From assembly GCF_002608075.1 (NCBI RefSeq), contig NZ_LAHA01000002.1, positions 225,540-289,539 of the forward strand: DNA of 64,000 nt. The letters run 5' to 3'. The notes under the pieces are model-generated. The model worked only from the letters and a program-made list of their open reading frames with translations. It did not search any database and was not told the DNA's origin. This document shows positions 26,852 to 36,376 of the stretch, in pieces. This DNA is from Nostoc linckia z4 (lineage in GTDB: Bacteria; Cyanobacteriota; Cyanobacteriia; Cyanobacteriales; Nostocaceae). Positions within the stretch are counted from its first letter, which is position 1, and each line of letters begins with the position of its first letter. Both the position numbers and the translations under genes were made by a program.

Positions 26852-27465
26852 TTGAGATGCGGCCAAGGAAAATTAAACAGGACTTACGGGAAATCATGAA
26901 AAAACAAACTGCAAAGGACGCATAGACACATTAGCGAAGCGGTAGCGACGTTCGCGCAGCGTCTCGCAGAGAAGGAGCGTCAGTAGCTTCCCGCAGGGTA
27001 GGACACAAAGAAATAAGAGTTTCAGAGAGTTTTTGCGTAAGTTCTATTAAATCTATGGACTTTGCAACTCCTAATTTCAGTATCCAAACCAGATAAGCGA
27101 TCGTGCAAAATAAGTTATTTATTTAGGCAAGGAAACTCTTAAGGAATACAGCGATTTCTGTTGGATAAAAAGGCGAACTTCAGATATTCAGCGATAAAGC
27201 CAGATATTCAAAAATAGGCTTGAGATAAACATTTTTGCTCCCCCTGCCTCCCAATACGGTTTGGGGAAAGGTTTCAAATACATCCAAATCCCCTTACCCC
27301 TTAACCTTTTCCCAGACCACAACGGAAGTTCATAGTGCTTATCCGAACCGTATTGCCCTGCCTCCCCTGCCTCCCACTCCCTACTCCCTTATTCCCCATG
27401 CTGACCTAACACTCGTATGATCGAGATATCAGCAAAACATAACAACCAGGTTTTTACAGTCAAAC
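26852..27465. other. Repeat-rich spacer without gene
   Basis: 26939-27002 carries a GC-rich dispersed repeat (AGCGAAGCGGTAGCGACG) also present in inverted form at 60006-60066. 27252-27355 is the complete family A repeat. No credible coding sequence. Confidence 0.6.
27252..27355. repeat. MITE-like dispersed repeat, family A, copy 2 (complete)
   Basis: 104 bp bounded by 13-bp terminal inverted repeats, CAATACGGTTTGG and CCGAACCGTATTG (one mismatch). The internal 51 bp (27267-27317) are identical to 6059-6109. No open frame for a transposase, so any mobility would be in trans. Confidence 0.7.
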
Positions 27466-28326
27466 ATGGGCAATATTTGGGAAATCGATTTTTACTCTCG
27501 TCCGATTTTGGACGACAATCAAAAAAAAGTTTGGGAAGTCTTAGTCTGTGAAAGTCCTTTGGATGTCAATAAACAAGCAGATTCTTTGTTTCGCTATGCT
27601 CAATATTGCCCCAGTAGCCAGGTAAATTCGGGCTGGTTGCGGACTGCATTGCAAGAAGCTATTAACCAAGCTGGAAAAGCGCCAATTAAAATTCGCTTTT
27701 TCCGCCGCCAAATGAACAATATGATTACGAAAGCTTGCCAAGATTTGGGAATTCCCGCCCAGCCAAGCCGCCGTACTTTAATTCTCAACCAATGGTTACA
27801 ACAGCGGATGCAGGACGTGTATCCTCAAGAACCAGGGTATCAAGGAGGTACTAATCCCTCTGTCCGGTTAGAGAAACCTTTGCCGCAACGTTTACCAGAT
27901 GCTTTGGAAGGACAGCAGTGGGTATTTGTGAGCTTAGCTGCGGAGGATTTGGCAGAAATGTCAGAGTGGGAAATTAGCTTTGGAGAAGCTTTCCCGCTAG
28001 AGTTGGCACAAGTATCACCTGAAACTCGTATTCCTGGTGTTTTATTTTTCTCACCTAGAGCCTTACCGTTGGCGGGTTGGATGTCTGGTTTAGAGTTGGC
28101 TTTTTTGAGAGTTGACACCAATCAAGAGACAAGATTGCTTTTAGAAACTGGTGTGAGTGAAAGCTGGATTGTGGCAAACATCAAAAAGCCTCAAACCTTA
28201 GCAGAAGCCAAAGGTTTTGAAGAAGCCAAGCAAAAAGCGAATGGAGTACATTTTCTGGGAGTACAGTCCAATCCCCAAGCGGAATCATTTGCTGGTTTTT
28301 GGCTGTTGCAAGAGGTTAGTCTTTGA
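27466..28326 (+). CDS. Tab2/Atab2-like RNA-binding protein
   Basis: 286 residues, ATG at 27466. The whole length fits the Tab2/Atab2 family (DUF1092), shared by cyanobacteria and chloroplasts: N-terminal WEIDFYSRPILDDNQKKVWE, central IRFFRRQMNNMITKAC and QPSRRT, and C-terminal AEAKGFEEAKQKANGVHFLG. In plants and algae, Tab2 is needed for translation of photosystem I (psaB) mRNA. The same role in cyanobacteria is inferred. Confidence 0.93.
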   Translation: MGNIWEIDFYSRPILDDNQKKVWEVLVCESPLDVNKQADSLFRYAQYCPSSQVNSGWLRTALQEAINQAGKAPIKIRFFRRQMNNMITKACQDLGIPAQPSRRTLILNQWLQQRMQDVYPQEPGYQGGTNPSVRLEKPLPQRLPDALEGQQWVFVSLAAEDLAEMSEWEISFGEAFPLELAQVSPETRIPGVLFFSPRALPLAGWMSGLELAFLRVDTNQETRLLLETGVSESWIVANIKKPQTLAEAKGFEEAKQKANGVHFLGVQSNPQAESFAGFWLLQEVSL

Positions 28327-28525
28327 AAATGGGGAATGGGGAATGGGGAATGGGGCAAGGGGCAAGGGGCATAGGGCATAGGGCATAGCGCATTGAGAGT
28401 GTTGAGTGATGACTGTTGACTAAGGAATTATTATTCTCTTCTGCCCCTCAGACCATCTCCCTCATCCTCCTCATCTCCCCATACCCAATGCCCAATGCCC
28501 AATGCCCAATGCCCAATGCCCAAAA
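28327..28525. repeat. STRR composite inverted repeat after a stop codon
   Basis: GGGGAAT units start 3 nt after the stop, followed by GGGGCAA, GGGCATA, GTTGACT, AGGAATTATTATTCTC, CTCCTCATC and the complementary CCCAATG array (28482-28522). Same module order as at 9705 and 30020. Confidence 0.65.
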
Positions 28526-28567
28526 ATTGCGATCGCATAAGAAACGTTGAGACATGACAATGATTTG

Positions 28568-28690
28568 GGATAATTATCTGCGTCTATCAGCGTCGATCTG
28601 TGGTTGAAAATTGCAATTGCAAAAAGGGGCTGATGATTTTTTGGATAATTATCTGCGTCTGTTGGCGTTGATATGCGGTTCAAAATCCAC
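28568..28690 (+). repeat. Direct repeat pair just before the TldE-like gene
   Basis: GGATAATTATCTGCGTCT occurs at 28568-28585 and 28643-28660, each followed by a diverged GTTGAAAA/GTTCAAAA stretch. The spacing is 75 bp. The second copy ends 16 bp before the likely start codon. Confidence 0.6.
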
Positions 28691-28705
28691 AATTCACTAA
28701 GGGTC

Positions 28706-30019
28706 ATGGGTTCTGAAAATTTGTCAAAAGATACACTAGCAGAAGAACTGCTGGAACTAGCGATCAAATCTGGTGCGGAAGCAGCTGAGGTGTATCAATC
28801 ACACTCTCTTTCTCGTCCAGTTTTTTTTGAGGCAAACCGACTCAAGCAGCTAGAAACCAGCCAATCTGAAGGTACAGCGCTGCGGCTTTGGCGAAATGGG
28901 CGTCCAGGACTAACGGTGGCTTACGGTTCTGTCCCAGCCCAAGTGATGGTGGAAAAAGCTTTGGCTTTGAGCCAACTAAATCAGCCGGAAGCAGTGGAGT
29001 TAGGATCTAATTTTCAGCCATCTTACCCAGATTTAGGGGAAAGTGTGCCAATAGAGGTTATGGTGGATTGGGGCAAGGAAGCGATCGCCCTTATCCGCGA
29101 TGTCTATCCGGATGTTGTCTGCAATGGTGATTGGGAATGTGATGTTGAAACCACCAGGCTAGTCAATACTAAAGGTTTAGATTGCCACTACACTGACACC
29201 ACCCTCAGTTGCTACATTTCGGCGGAATGGGTGCGGGGTGATGATTTTTTAAGTGTTTCTGATGGTCAAACCCAGCGCGGAGAACTTCATCCAGACAAAT
29301 TGGCTAACCAAATTTTACAGCGATTAATTTGGGCAAAAGAAAATGTTTCATCTCCCAATCGCCGCGTCCCAGTTTTGTTTACTTCTAAAGCCGCCGATAT
29401 GCTTTGGGGTACTGTGCAAGCAGCTTTGAATGGTAAGCGAGTTTTAGAAGCAGCTTCACCTTGGGCAGAACGCTTGGGTAACCTAGTCATAGCACCAAGC
29501 CTCACCGTCTACCAAGATCCCCAAGCCGGCCCTTACAGTTGCCCTTTTGATGATGAAGGCACTCCGACTCAATTTTTAGTATTTATCCAAAACGGAACTT
29601 TAGAGAATTTCTATGGCGATCGCACCACCGGTCAGCAATTAAATACTCACACCACTGGAAATGGTTTTCGCCCTAGTTTAGGCAGCTATCCCACCCCTGG
29701 TTTATTTAATTTTCTCATCCAACCAGGATCGTTATCGCTACAAGAGTTGATTGAACAGTTGGATGATGGCTTAATCGTGGATCAAATGTTGGGTAATGGC
29801 GGCAGTATTTCTGGAGATTTTTCCATCAACGTTGATTTAGGCTACCGCGTCCAAAATGGTCATGTAATTGGACGCGTTAAGGATACTATGGTGGCAGGTA
29901 ATGTCTACGCAGCTCTCAAGCAATCAGTGACACTCGGCAACGATGCTGATTGGAATGGTTCTTGTTATACTCCATCTCTCATAGTGGAAGGATTATCTAC
30001 CACTGGGAGAAGTAATTAA
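28706..30019 (+). CDS. TldE/PmbA-like protein (TldD family)
   Basis: 437 residues from the ATG at 28706 (MGSENLSKDT); an ATG 33 bp upstream lies inside the direct repeat and is less likely. It has the TldD/PmbA fold markers: AEVYQSHSL, EGTALRLW, GNGGSISGDFSINVDLGYRV and the C-terminal SLIVEGLSTTG. The HExxxH zinc motif of TldD proper is absent, so this is the TldE/PmbA-type partner. TldD/TldE complexes process peptides; the TldD partner is not in the window. Confidence 0.87.
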   Translation: MGSENLSKDTLAEELLELAIKSGAEAAEVYQSHSLSRPVFFEANRLKQLETSQSEGTALRLWRNGRPGLTVAYGSVPAQVMVEKALALSQLNQPEAVELGSNFQPSYPDLGESVPIEVMVDWGKEAIALIRDVYPDVVCNGDWECDVETTRLVNTKGLDCHYTDTTLSCYISAEWVRGDDFLSVSDGQTQRGELHPDKLANQILQRLIWAKENVSSPNRRVPVLFTSKAADMLWGTVQAALNGKRVLEAASPWAERLGNLVIAPSLTVYQDPQAGPYSCPFDDEGTPTQFLVFIQNGTLENFYGDRTTGQQLNTHTTGNGFRPSLGSYPTPGLFNFLIQPGSLSLQELIEQLDDGLIVDQMLGNGGSISGDFSINVDLGYRVQNGHVIGRVKDTMVAGNVYAALKQSVTLGNDADWNGSCYTPSLIVEGLSTTGRSN

Positions 30020-30190
30020 ATGGGGCATGGGGCATTGGGCATTGGGCATTGGGAGTGTTGACTGATGACCGTTGACTGATGACTGTTAACTGATGACCGA
30101 GGAGTTATTATTCTGCCCTACCCTTGTGCCCCATCTCCCCCATACCCCATATCCCATGCCCCATGCCCAATGCCCAATGCCCCATGCCCT
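30020..30190. repeat. STRR composite inverted repeat after a stop codon
   Basis: TGGGGCATGGGGCATTGGG begins 1 nt after the stop, then GTTGACTGATGACCG units, AGGAGTTATTATTC, and the complementary arm CCCCATGCCCAATGCCCAA (30157-30183). The arms are long enough for a hairpin of more than 20 bp. Confidence 0.7.
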
Positions 30191-30204
30191 AACCCCTAAA
30201 AATT

Positions 30205-32904
30205 ATGTCTCATCCTATCCTCAATCAGCGCTTTCGCACTTGGTGGCAGCCTAGAAGAGGTTTGGCGATCGCTGAAGCTTGTGTTATCGGTTTGGTTGCG
30301 GCTTTATCTGCGGTGTTGCTGAAAGTGGGTTCGGGATGGCTGGGGACGTGGCGAGTCCAAAGTACTAGACTGTTACCTGTATGGCTGGCACTGCCGATAG
30401 TTGGTCTTGTGCTGGGGTTTGTGGCTGGTACTTTGGTGGAAAGGTTGGCACCAGAGGCTTCTGGTAGCGGTATCCCCCAAGTTAAAGCCAGTCTGGCTAA
30501 TGTACCCATTAGGTTATCTTGGCGTGTGGCTGGTGTAAAGTTACTCAGTGCCATCGTTACCATCGGTTCGGGTATGACTCTGGGACGCCAAGGCCCCACT
30601 GTGCAAGTGGGGGCGGGTTTGGCAGCAGGGATGAGTCGGTGGGTTCCCACTTCTCCAGATCATCGGCGGCAAATGATTGCAGCGGGGGCGGGGGCGGGTT
30701 TGGCGGCTGCTTTCAATGCCCCCATTGCTGGTGTTTTATTTATCGTGGAAGAGTTACTCCACGATTTGTCGGGGCTGACTCTGGGAACTGCCATTATCGC
30801 TTCCTTTATTGGTGGGGTGATATCCCGGCTTTTAGGTGGTGGCAGTTTCGATTTGAACCTGCAATTGGTGGAATCTACTAGTCAATTTTCTATCCCTGAA
30901 ATTCCTTTTTTCCTGGTGTTGGGTATTTTGGCGGGTTTATTCGGTGCATTATTTAATCGGGGAATTATATTTAGTATTAAATGTTATCAACGATTGCATA
31001 TTAGTTTACCGCTGCGGGTGGCTTTGGCTGGATTTATCTCTGGTGTTGTGGTGGCAATGCTACCAGCTTCTTTCCGGGATAATACTGGTTTAAGAGAATA
31101 TGTCATGACTGGAGTAGCCCATCCCTCGGTAGCAGCGATCGCTTTTGGGGCACAATTCATCCTCACACTGGTAGCATTTGGTTCGGGAGCGCCAGGGGGT
31201 TTATTCGCTCCTAGTCTGATTTTGGGTTCTTGTTTGGGACACATCATTGGAGTGTTTGAGTTCTACATCACGGGAGGAGGTTCCCCCACTACTTATGCTC
31301 TGGCGGGTATGGGTGGATTTTTTAGTGCTGTCTCCAAGGTGCCAATCACAGCAATTGTGATTGTGTTTGAGATGACTACAGATTTCAATCTGGTACTACC
31401 TTTGATGATTGTTTGTGTAGCAGCTTACTTGGTTGCAGATAAGGTGATACCTGGTTCCCTTTATGAGAAACTTTTGGAATTGAAAGGTATTACTCTCAGT
31501 CAAGAAATTGCTGTGGAGGGAGCATTAACTAAGTTAACTGCCAAAGATGTGATGCAAGAACGGGTGGAAACTCTGGACGCAGAGATGAGCTTAGAAGAAG
31601 TCATGCAAGCTTTTAGCCGTTCCCATCATCGGGGTTTTCCCGTAGTAGAAGCTAATAAATTAGTAGGAATTGTCACGCAAACAGATTTGCTGAAAATTCG
31701 CGAACGCAATTTAGCCAACGATATTTCTTTAAAAGAAATTATGACGCCTGTCCCAATGACAGTAACACCAATCCACAGCTTGAGCAATGTTTTGTATTTA
31801 CTCGATCGCTATCAAATCAGTCGCTTACCAGTGGTGGATGGACGAAAACTGATTGGGATTATTACCCGTGCAGATATCATTCGGGCGGAAGCAGATCATC
31901 TCAATGGTGATGACAGAAAACCGAAACTGCGTCCAGAACCTTCTTATGTAGTTTATCAAACGCGATCGCCCAGCATTGGTAGAGGTAGATTATTAGTACC
32001 GATAGCTAACCCGGAAACAGCAGCTATATTGTTGCAAATGGCAACAGCCATTGCCCGCGATCGCCATTATGAAATAGAGTGCATACAAGTAATATTAGTA
32101 TCGCGCCACAGTTCTCCATCAGAAACACAAGTCAGAACAGCAAAAAGTCGTCGTCTCCTCCGTAAAGCAGAAGTCTTAGCGAAAAAGTGGCGAATTCCCC
32201 TGCACACACAAATTCGAGTTACCCACGATGTCGCCCAGGCAATTTTAGAGGCAATTAACGAACAACACATTGACCTACTATTAATGGGGTGGAAAGGTAA
32301 CACATCTACTCCAGGACGGATTTTTGGCAACGTTGTAGACACAATAATTCGCCAAGCCACTTGCGAAGTAGTTTTAGTCAAGTTAGGCAAAACTCACCAA
32401 GACGCTGTGACAAACAGACGCAAAGACAACAGGAATTTATCACAAACACTCTCCGCGTCACCGCGTCCCCCACTCTCCGCGTCTCCTTCCTCTCCCCACT
32501 CCTTTAACAGTTGGTTAGTTCCGATGGCTGGCGGCCCGAATTCACGAGTAGCGATTAAATTACTCCCGGCTTTAGTCACCTTGGGGAATAACCCAAAAAT
32601 TCGTCTGACACAGGTGTTTAAACCATCCCAGTTGCAGCCAAACATGGCAGTTTTAGAAAATGCCATACGTGAGTTAATGCGCCGCCGCAAATTATCTAGT
32701 ACTGTTGTTGGTGTACCAGTACAAGCTAATTCAGTTGCCGAAGGTGTGATTAAATTAGTGAAAACTGAAGGTTATGATGTCGTAGTTTTGGGAGCTTCCC
32801 GCGAGGGATTGTTGCAGCAGGCAATTCAAGGTAATATTCCAGAAGCGATCGCCTCTGGTGTAGAAAGTACAGTAATTCTCGTCAGAAGTGCAATTAGTAG
32901 TTAA
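30205..32904 (+). CDS. ClC chloride channel/antiporter with CBS pair and two Usp domains
   Basis: 899 residues, ATG at 30205. The ClC core (about 20-430) has GSGIP at 87-91, GRQGP at 127-131 and GGLFAPS near 333. The gating Glu of the usual GREGP is Gln129 here, while the internal Glu pair (FIVEEL, 182-183) is kept. A CBS pair follows (about 445-565: TAKDVMQERVETLD, LKEIMTPVPMTV), then two UspA-like domains (about 590-735 with LLMGWKG, and about 765-898 with VVVLGASREGL). The design suggests chloride transport regulated by adenine nucleotides. Transport mode is inferred. Confidence 0.93.
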   Translation: MSHPILNQRFRTWWQPRRGLAIAEACVIGLVAALSAVLLKVGSGWLGTWRVQSTRLLPVWLALPIVGLVLGFVAGTLVERLAPEASGSGIPQVKASLANVPIRLSWRVAGVKLLSAIVTIGSGMTLGRQGPTVQVGAGLAAGMSRWVPTSPDHRRQMIAAGAGAGLAAAFNAPIAGVLFIVEELLHDLSGLTLGTAIIASFIGGVISRLLGGGSFDLNLQLVESTSQFSIPEIPFFLVLGILAGLFGALFNRGIIFSIKCYQRLHISLPLRVALAGFISGVVVAMLPASFRDNTGLREYVMTGVAHPSVAAIAFGAQFILTLVAFGSGAPGGLFAPSLILGSCLGHIIGVFEFYITGGGSPTTYALAGMGGFFSAVSKVPITAIVIVFEMTTDFNLVLPLMIVCVAAYLVADKVIPGSLYEKLLELKGITLSQEIAVEGALTKLTAKDVMQERVETLDAEMSLEEVMQAFSRSHHRGFPVVEANKLVGIVTQTDLLKIRERNLANDISLKEIMTPVPMTVTPIHSLSNVLYLLDRYQISRLPVVDGRKLIGIITRADIIRAEADHLNGDDRKPKLRPEPSYVVYQTRSPSIGRGRLLVPIANPETAAILLQMATAIARDRHYEIECIQVILVSRHSSPSETQVRTAKSRRLLRKAEVLAKKWRIPLHTQIRVTHDVAQAILEAINEQHIDLLLMGWKGNTSTPGRIFGNVVDTIIRQATCEVVLVKLGKTHQDAVTNRRKDNRNLSQTLSASPRPPLSASPSSPHSFNSWLVPMAGGPNSRVAIKLLPALVTLGNNPKIRLTQVFKPSQLQPNMAVLENAIRELMRRRKLSSTVVGVPVQANSVAEGVIKLVKTEGYDVVVLGASREGLLQQAIQGNIPEAIASGVESTVILVRSAISS

Positions 32905-32977
32905 ATGGCAATAGGCTAATCAGGGTTTGAGCCTAGTTTGTTTTGATTTACATAGTTACCGTATTCAATTGCTTGAA

Positions 32978-33169
32978 TTAGTGATAGAAGACACCAATAA
33001 TCAGAGTAAAAATTATTGGTATTAAGATTGGGATAGCAACTACAAGTCCCCACTTGCCAAACTTAATTTCTTCACCCTCAGATTTTAAAAACGCAATCCA
33101 GCCTACAACTCCCATCAAAACCCAAATAAAGCCAAAAACCAGAAATATAACAAACACTGAATCTTGCAT
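32978..33169 (-). CDS. Small two-helix membrane protein, hypothetical
   Basis: 63 residues, ATG at 33169. Two hydrophobic segments (about 5-27 and 42-61) separated by a charged loop (KSEGEEIKFGKW). No family recognised and no clear ribosome site. The clean two-helix pattern supports it being real. Confidence 0.5.
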   Translation of the reverse strand: MQDSVFVIFLVFGFIWVLMGVVGWIAFLKSEGEEIKFGKWGLVVAIPILIPIIFTLIIGVFYH

Positions 33170-33213
33170 TTTTCAAACTACACAAGTAGAACGGTGTAAA
33201 TAATTAAAGGTTT

Positions 33214-33259
33214 GTAGTAAGGACTTTAGTCCTTATTAGAGGACTAAAGTCCTTACTAC
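33214..33259. repeat. Perfect 19-bp inverted repeat (GGACTTTAGTCC type)
   Basis: GTAGTAAGGACTTTAGTCC (33214-33232) pairs perfectly with 33241-33259 around an 8-nt loop. A related element with two inner hairpins is at 43972-44030. A dispersed cyanobacterial repeat type, non-coding. Confidence 0.75.
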
Positions 33260-33391
33260 GAACTAAATGCCGAGCTTTTTACATTCATTTACATAGTTTG
33301 GTTTTTTCAAATCGTTCTACATAATTATTTTCTGAAATTTTCACCAATCTAAGTTAATAGTAAGTGGCACTCCTTGTTTCAATCCATGTTT

Positions 33392-34621
33392 TTAAGTGTG
33401 GGTGTCTTCTGCCTTCTGCCTTCTGCCTTCTGCCTTCTGGACTGTTACCCCGACCTTATTTTCTACTAAACCAAATAAGTTGGCTAATCTGGTACGAAAC
33501 TGGCTAAATTCATAAGCTTCAAGAGTTTTTTGTCGCAGATATTCTGGCTGATAAACCACTGAATTAGAGTAATTACCTTGCAAGATTTGAATGAGCTTGT
33601 CAGCAATTTCTTCTATATTATCAGGGTCAACTAAACATCCCAATTTACCTTGGGCTAATGGGTCTACAGAACCATCTTGATTACCAGCCAATACGGGTTT
33701 GCCACAAGCTAAGGCTTCGAGATAAACAATACCAAATCCTTCTCCTTTACTAGGCATAGCAAAAACATCGCAGAGATTGTAATGAGCGCGCAATTCTTCA
33801 TCTGGAACAAATCCAGCAATGGTAATGGAATCTTCTAGGTTTAAGCTGTTAACTAAAGCTTTAATTCTAGGTAAGTCATCTCCTTTACCTACAAGAATAA
33901 AGCGGACATCTGGAATTTGCGATCGCACTTTCACTAATGCATGAATAATTTGGTCATAGCCTTTATATTTTGCCATGCGTCCCAGGCGGGTGACGGTGAG
34001 AATTACAGGCTGGTTATCTTTTAAATTGTAGCGTTTTAGCAAGTCAGTAGGTTTTGGTTTGATTTGAAATTGTTTAGCATCAAATGTATTTGGCAAAACT
34101 ACTATTTTTTGAGAATCAATATCTGTTTCTGCAAGCAAGCGCTGGCGAGTGTAGTTACTAACGCTAATAATTCTGTCTGCTTTTTTTAAAGCTAATTTTG
34201 TAATTTTGTTATCAATTTCCCATACTTCTAAGCCGTGAGCAACTACCCAATATGGAATTCCTGTTATCAGTTTGAGAACATAACAAGCGGTGGCATAGTT
34301 GACATGGGTTGAGATAACTATGGTAGGACGTTGCCAAATACCCAAAATGATTATTTTGATGGCAAGTAAAAGAGTTTGAAATAATCTTGGTAAATGTCCA
34401 AAATAATGAAATTTAGTTACATCTAAAAATTGTAAATTTCGCTCTTGTTTTAAATTGTGTTTATCGTATTTGAGAAATACATCATAATTAGCTTCTGGAT
34501 ATAAATCTTGTAATGCTTTCAGCAAAAATATTGAATAAACTTGAATACCACCCTTAAAACCAAATATATTGGGAAATATTAAGTGGAAATGATATTTTTT
34601 TCTCATTTTTGTGTTCAGCAT
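33392..34621 (-). CDS. Glycosyltransferase, GT4 family
   Basis: 409 residues, ATG at 34621 (Met6, MRKKYHFHLIFPN, is an alternative). GT-B fold with FGFKGGIQVYS near the N-terminus, TVTRLGRMAKYKGYDQIIHAL, RFILVGKGDDLPRI and the E-x7-E motif EGFGIVYLEALACGKPVLAG. The last 17 residues (KAEGRRQKAEDTHT) are encoded by CTTCTGC heptamer repeats, so the C-terminus has been replaced or extended by repeat DNA. It sits 39 bp downstream of a polysaccharide ligase/polymerase-like gene, suggesting surface polysaccharide synthesis. Confidence 0.9.
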   Translation of the reverse strand: MLNTKMRKKYHFHLIFPNIFGFKGGIQVYSIFLLKALQDLYPEANYDVFLKYDKHNLKQERNLQFLDVTKFHYFGHLPRLFQTLLLAIKIIILGIWQRPTIVISTHVNYATACYVLKLITGIPYWVVAHGLEVWEIDNKITKLALKKADRIISVSNYTRQRLLAETDIDSQKIVVLPNTFDAKQFQIKPKPTDLLKRYNLKDNQPVILTVTRLGRMAKYKGYDQIIHALVKVRSQIPDVRFILVGKGDDLPRIKALVNSLNLEDSITIAGFVPDEELRAHYNLCDVFAMPSKGEGFGIVYLEALACGKPVLAGNQDGSVDPLAQGKLGCLVDPDNIEEIADKLIQILQGNYSNSVVYQPEYLRQKTLEAYEFSQFRTRLANLFGLVENKVGVTVQKAEGRRQKAEDTHT

Positions 34622-34660
34622 TGCAACTAATTTAACCTGTTAGCTAAGATGACAAAATTA

Positions 34661-35989
34661 TTAAATTTCAGAATTAAGTAGTGGAGTCAGCGATTGCATT
34701 TGGGAATTTGATGACACAATTTTCCTCGAATTGATGGCTGCTGCTAGAAAATAAAATTCAATAGTTGTAAAGGTATAATCTTCGGCAAAAAAATCTGGTA
34801 ATTGAGATGCTAAAAACATCATAATTGGAGCGATCGCCACAGGATTAGCTTGTTTAACTTTCGATGCAATTATCACTAAAAAGTTAACAAAAATAAGTAA
34901 TCCCGGAATTCCTTCTTCTACTAGCACATTTAAAAATATATTGTGTGCGTGAAAACCTTTAGGGCCAAAAACTTTGGTTCCTATATGTTCTGCAAAAACT
35001 CCTACACCTATACCAGTAAGTGGTCTTTTAATAGTTTCAATAATCGCTGCTTTCCAAAGGGCAAATCTTGACAAAGCTGTTCCCACAGGACTAGGAAGTA
35101 CAATATCACTCGGACTTCTGGAAAATAAATTAATTAATGGAAATATCTTACTATCTCCTAAACCGATTCTATATGTAGATACTGGTATAGTCACAATACA
35201 CAAAAGCCATAAACTTAAAATAACAATCATCTTTTTGAAATCAATAATTTTATATGTTAATAAAATTATTAAACCAAAAATAAAAATTAGCCAAGCGTTT
35301 CTGCTAGCAGACAAAGCAAGGGAAATTAAAAAAATAAATTCACTAATATATAACTCAATTGTAGAAATTTTCTTTTGTCTTTCTAAAGTTAAACTCAAAC
35401 ATAAACCAATACCCATTATCACCCCAAATTGATTGGGGTTTTGCATTATTGAACCAATTTGAGGATAAAAGCTAGGAAACTTTAATAGCTCAAAAATCCA
35501 GTGATTTGGAACTAAAGCCTCTAAAAAACCCAAAATTCCAATTATTTGTAGCAAATACAATATACAACGATAATAAAACGTTAAGGATGAATTTTTCATC
35601 TTTCTAAACGTTAAAACTAAAAAAGCAAAAAATAATATAAAATAGCTTGAATATTTAGCGCTGTAAGTAATAGCAGTACGAGGAAATTCACTAGTTAAGG
35701 AAGAAACCCACATCCAGATATATAGTAACCCCAAAGATATCAAAATAGTCTTATTACTTTTGACAACTTCTCTTGTTTCTTTCCAAGAGCAGCTAATTAT
35801 ACCAAAACTCAAAGCAGGCAGTAATAAATAATGAATTCCAATATTGAGTCCCGGAAATTTAATTCGCCCTAACAGCGAAGAAAACAGTATCAATAGGAAA
35901 AATATATTAATCATAAATTCTAAATTTGGCGATTTTTTTGACAACAAAAATTTTACATTATACCAATTTGAAAAAAGAATGTGACACAT
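34661..35989 (-). CDS. O-antigen ligase/polymerase-like membrane protein (Wzy/WaaL type)
   Basis: 442 residues from the ATG at 35989, which has GAGAGG 8 nt upstream; Met at 35914 (MINIFFLLIL) is a plausible later start. About ten to twelve hydrophobic helices. The long periplasmic loop and the motif GPKGFHAHNIFLNVLVEEG with following helix are typical of the Wzy_C/O-antigen ligase family. It likely polymerises or ligates surface polysaccharide. Composition is AT-rich compared with neighbours. Operon with the GT4 gene downstream. Confidence 0.83.
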   Translation of the reverse strand: MCHILFSNWYNVKFLLSKKSPNLEFMINIFFLLILFSSLLGRIKFPGLNIGIHYLLLPALSFGIISCSWKETREVVKSNKTILISLGLLYIWMWVSSLTSEFPRTAITYSAKYSSYFILFFAFLVLTFRKMKNSSLTFYYRCILYLLQIIGILGFLEALVPNHWIFELLKFPSFYPQIGSIMQNPNQFGVIMGIGLCLSLTLERQKKISTIELYISEFIFLISLALSASRNAWLIFIFGLIILLTYKIIDFKKMIVILSLWLLCIVTIPVSTYRIGLGDSKIFPLINLFSRSPSDIVLPSPVGTALSRFALWKAAIIETIKRPLTGIGVGVFAEHIGTKVFGPKGFHAHNIFLNVLVEEGIPGLLIFVNFLVIIASKVKQANPVAIAPIMMFLASQLPDFFAEDYTFTTIEFYFLAAAINSRKIVSSNSQMQSLTPLLNSEI

Positions 35990-36376
35990 AGACAAGACCT
36001 CTCACCAACCCTCGCCTTAGTAAGGGTGGGGTGTCTGTCGCAAACATTTTTTGAATCGGTATTACTTTGTGTCCCTACCTTGCGGGAACGCCTAACGACA
36101 AATGCGTTTCCAAATATTATCTGTACCTCACTTAACTGGGAATCTCTATATCAGCTAATGCACATTGAAATTGCATAATTATTCCTCTCCACGTTCCTAT
36201 CTCCTCATCCCCCTAGATTGAACTGAAATTTCAGGACACAGATTAGTATTGAGCGTAGATTTTAATATTGTTGCAACTTGAAAATTTTAATCCCTTGTTT
36301 AATTCCTTGGAGGATATTATCACAATATAGTCCTCCACGGATATCAGGACGACAATTAATTTTTTACGATCGGCTT
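35990..36376. other. Intergenic region between polysaccharide genes and the kinase gene
   Basis: Contains the repeat fragment GTCGCAAACATTTTTTGAAT (36037-36056), also near 48413-48434 with one change, and the TTGCGGGAACGCC repeat motif. No gene seen. Confidence 0.45.

Noticed and set aside
34974-35432. 152-codon frame on the plus strand
   Set aside because: Antisense to the O-antigen-ligase-like gene; low-complexity, no motif.
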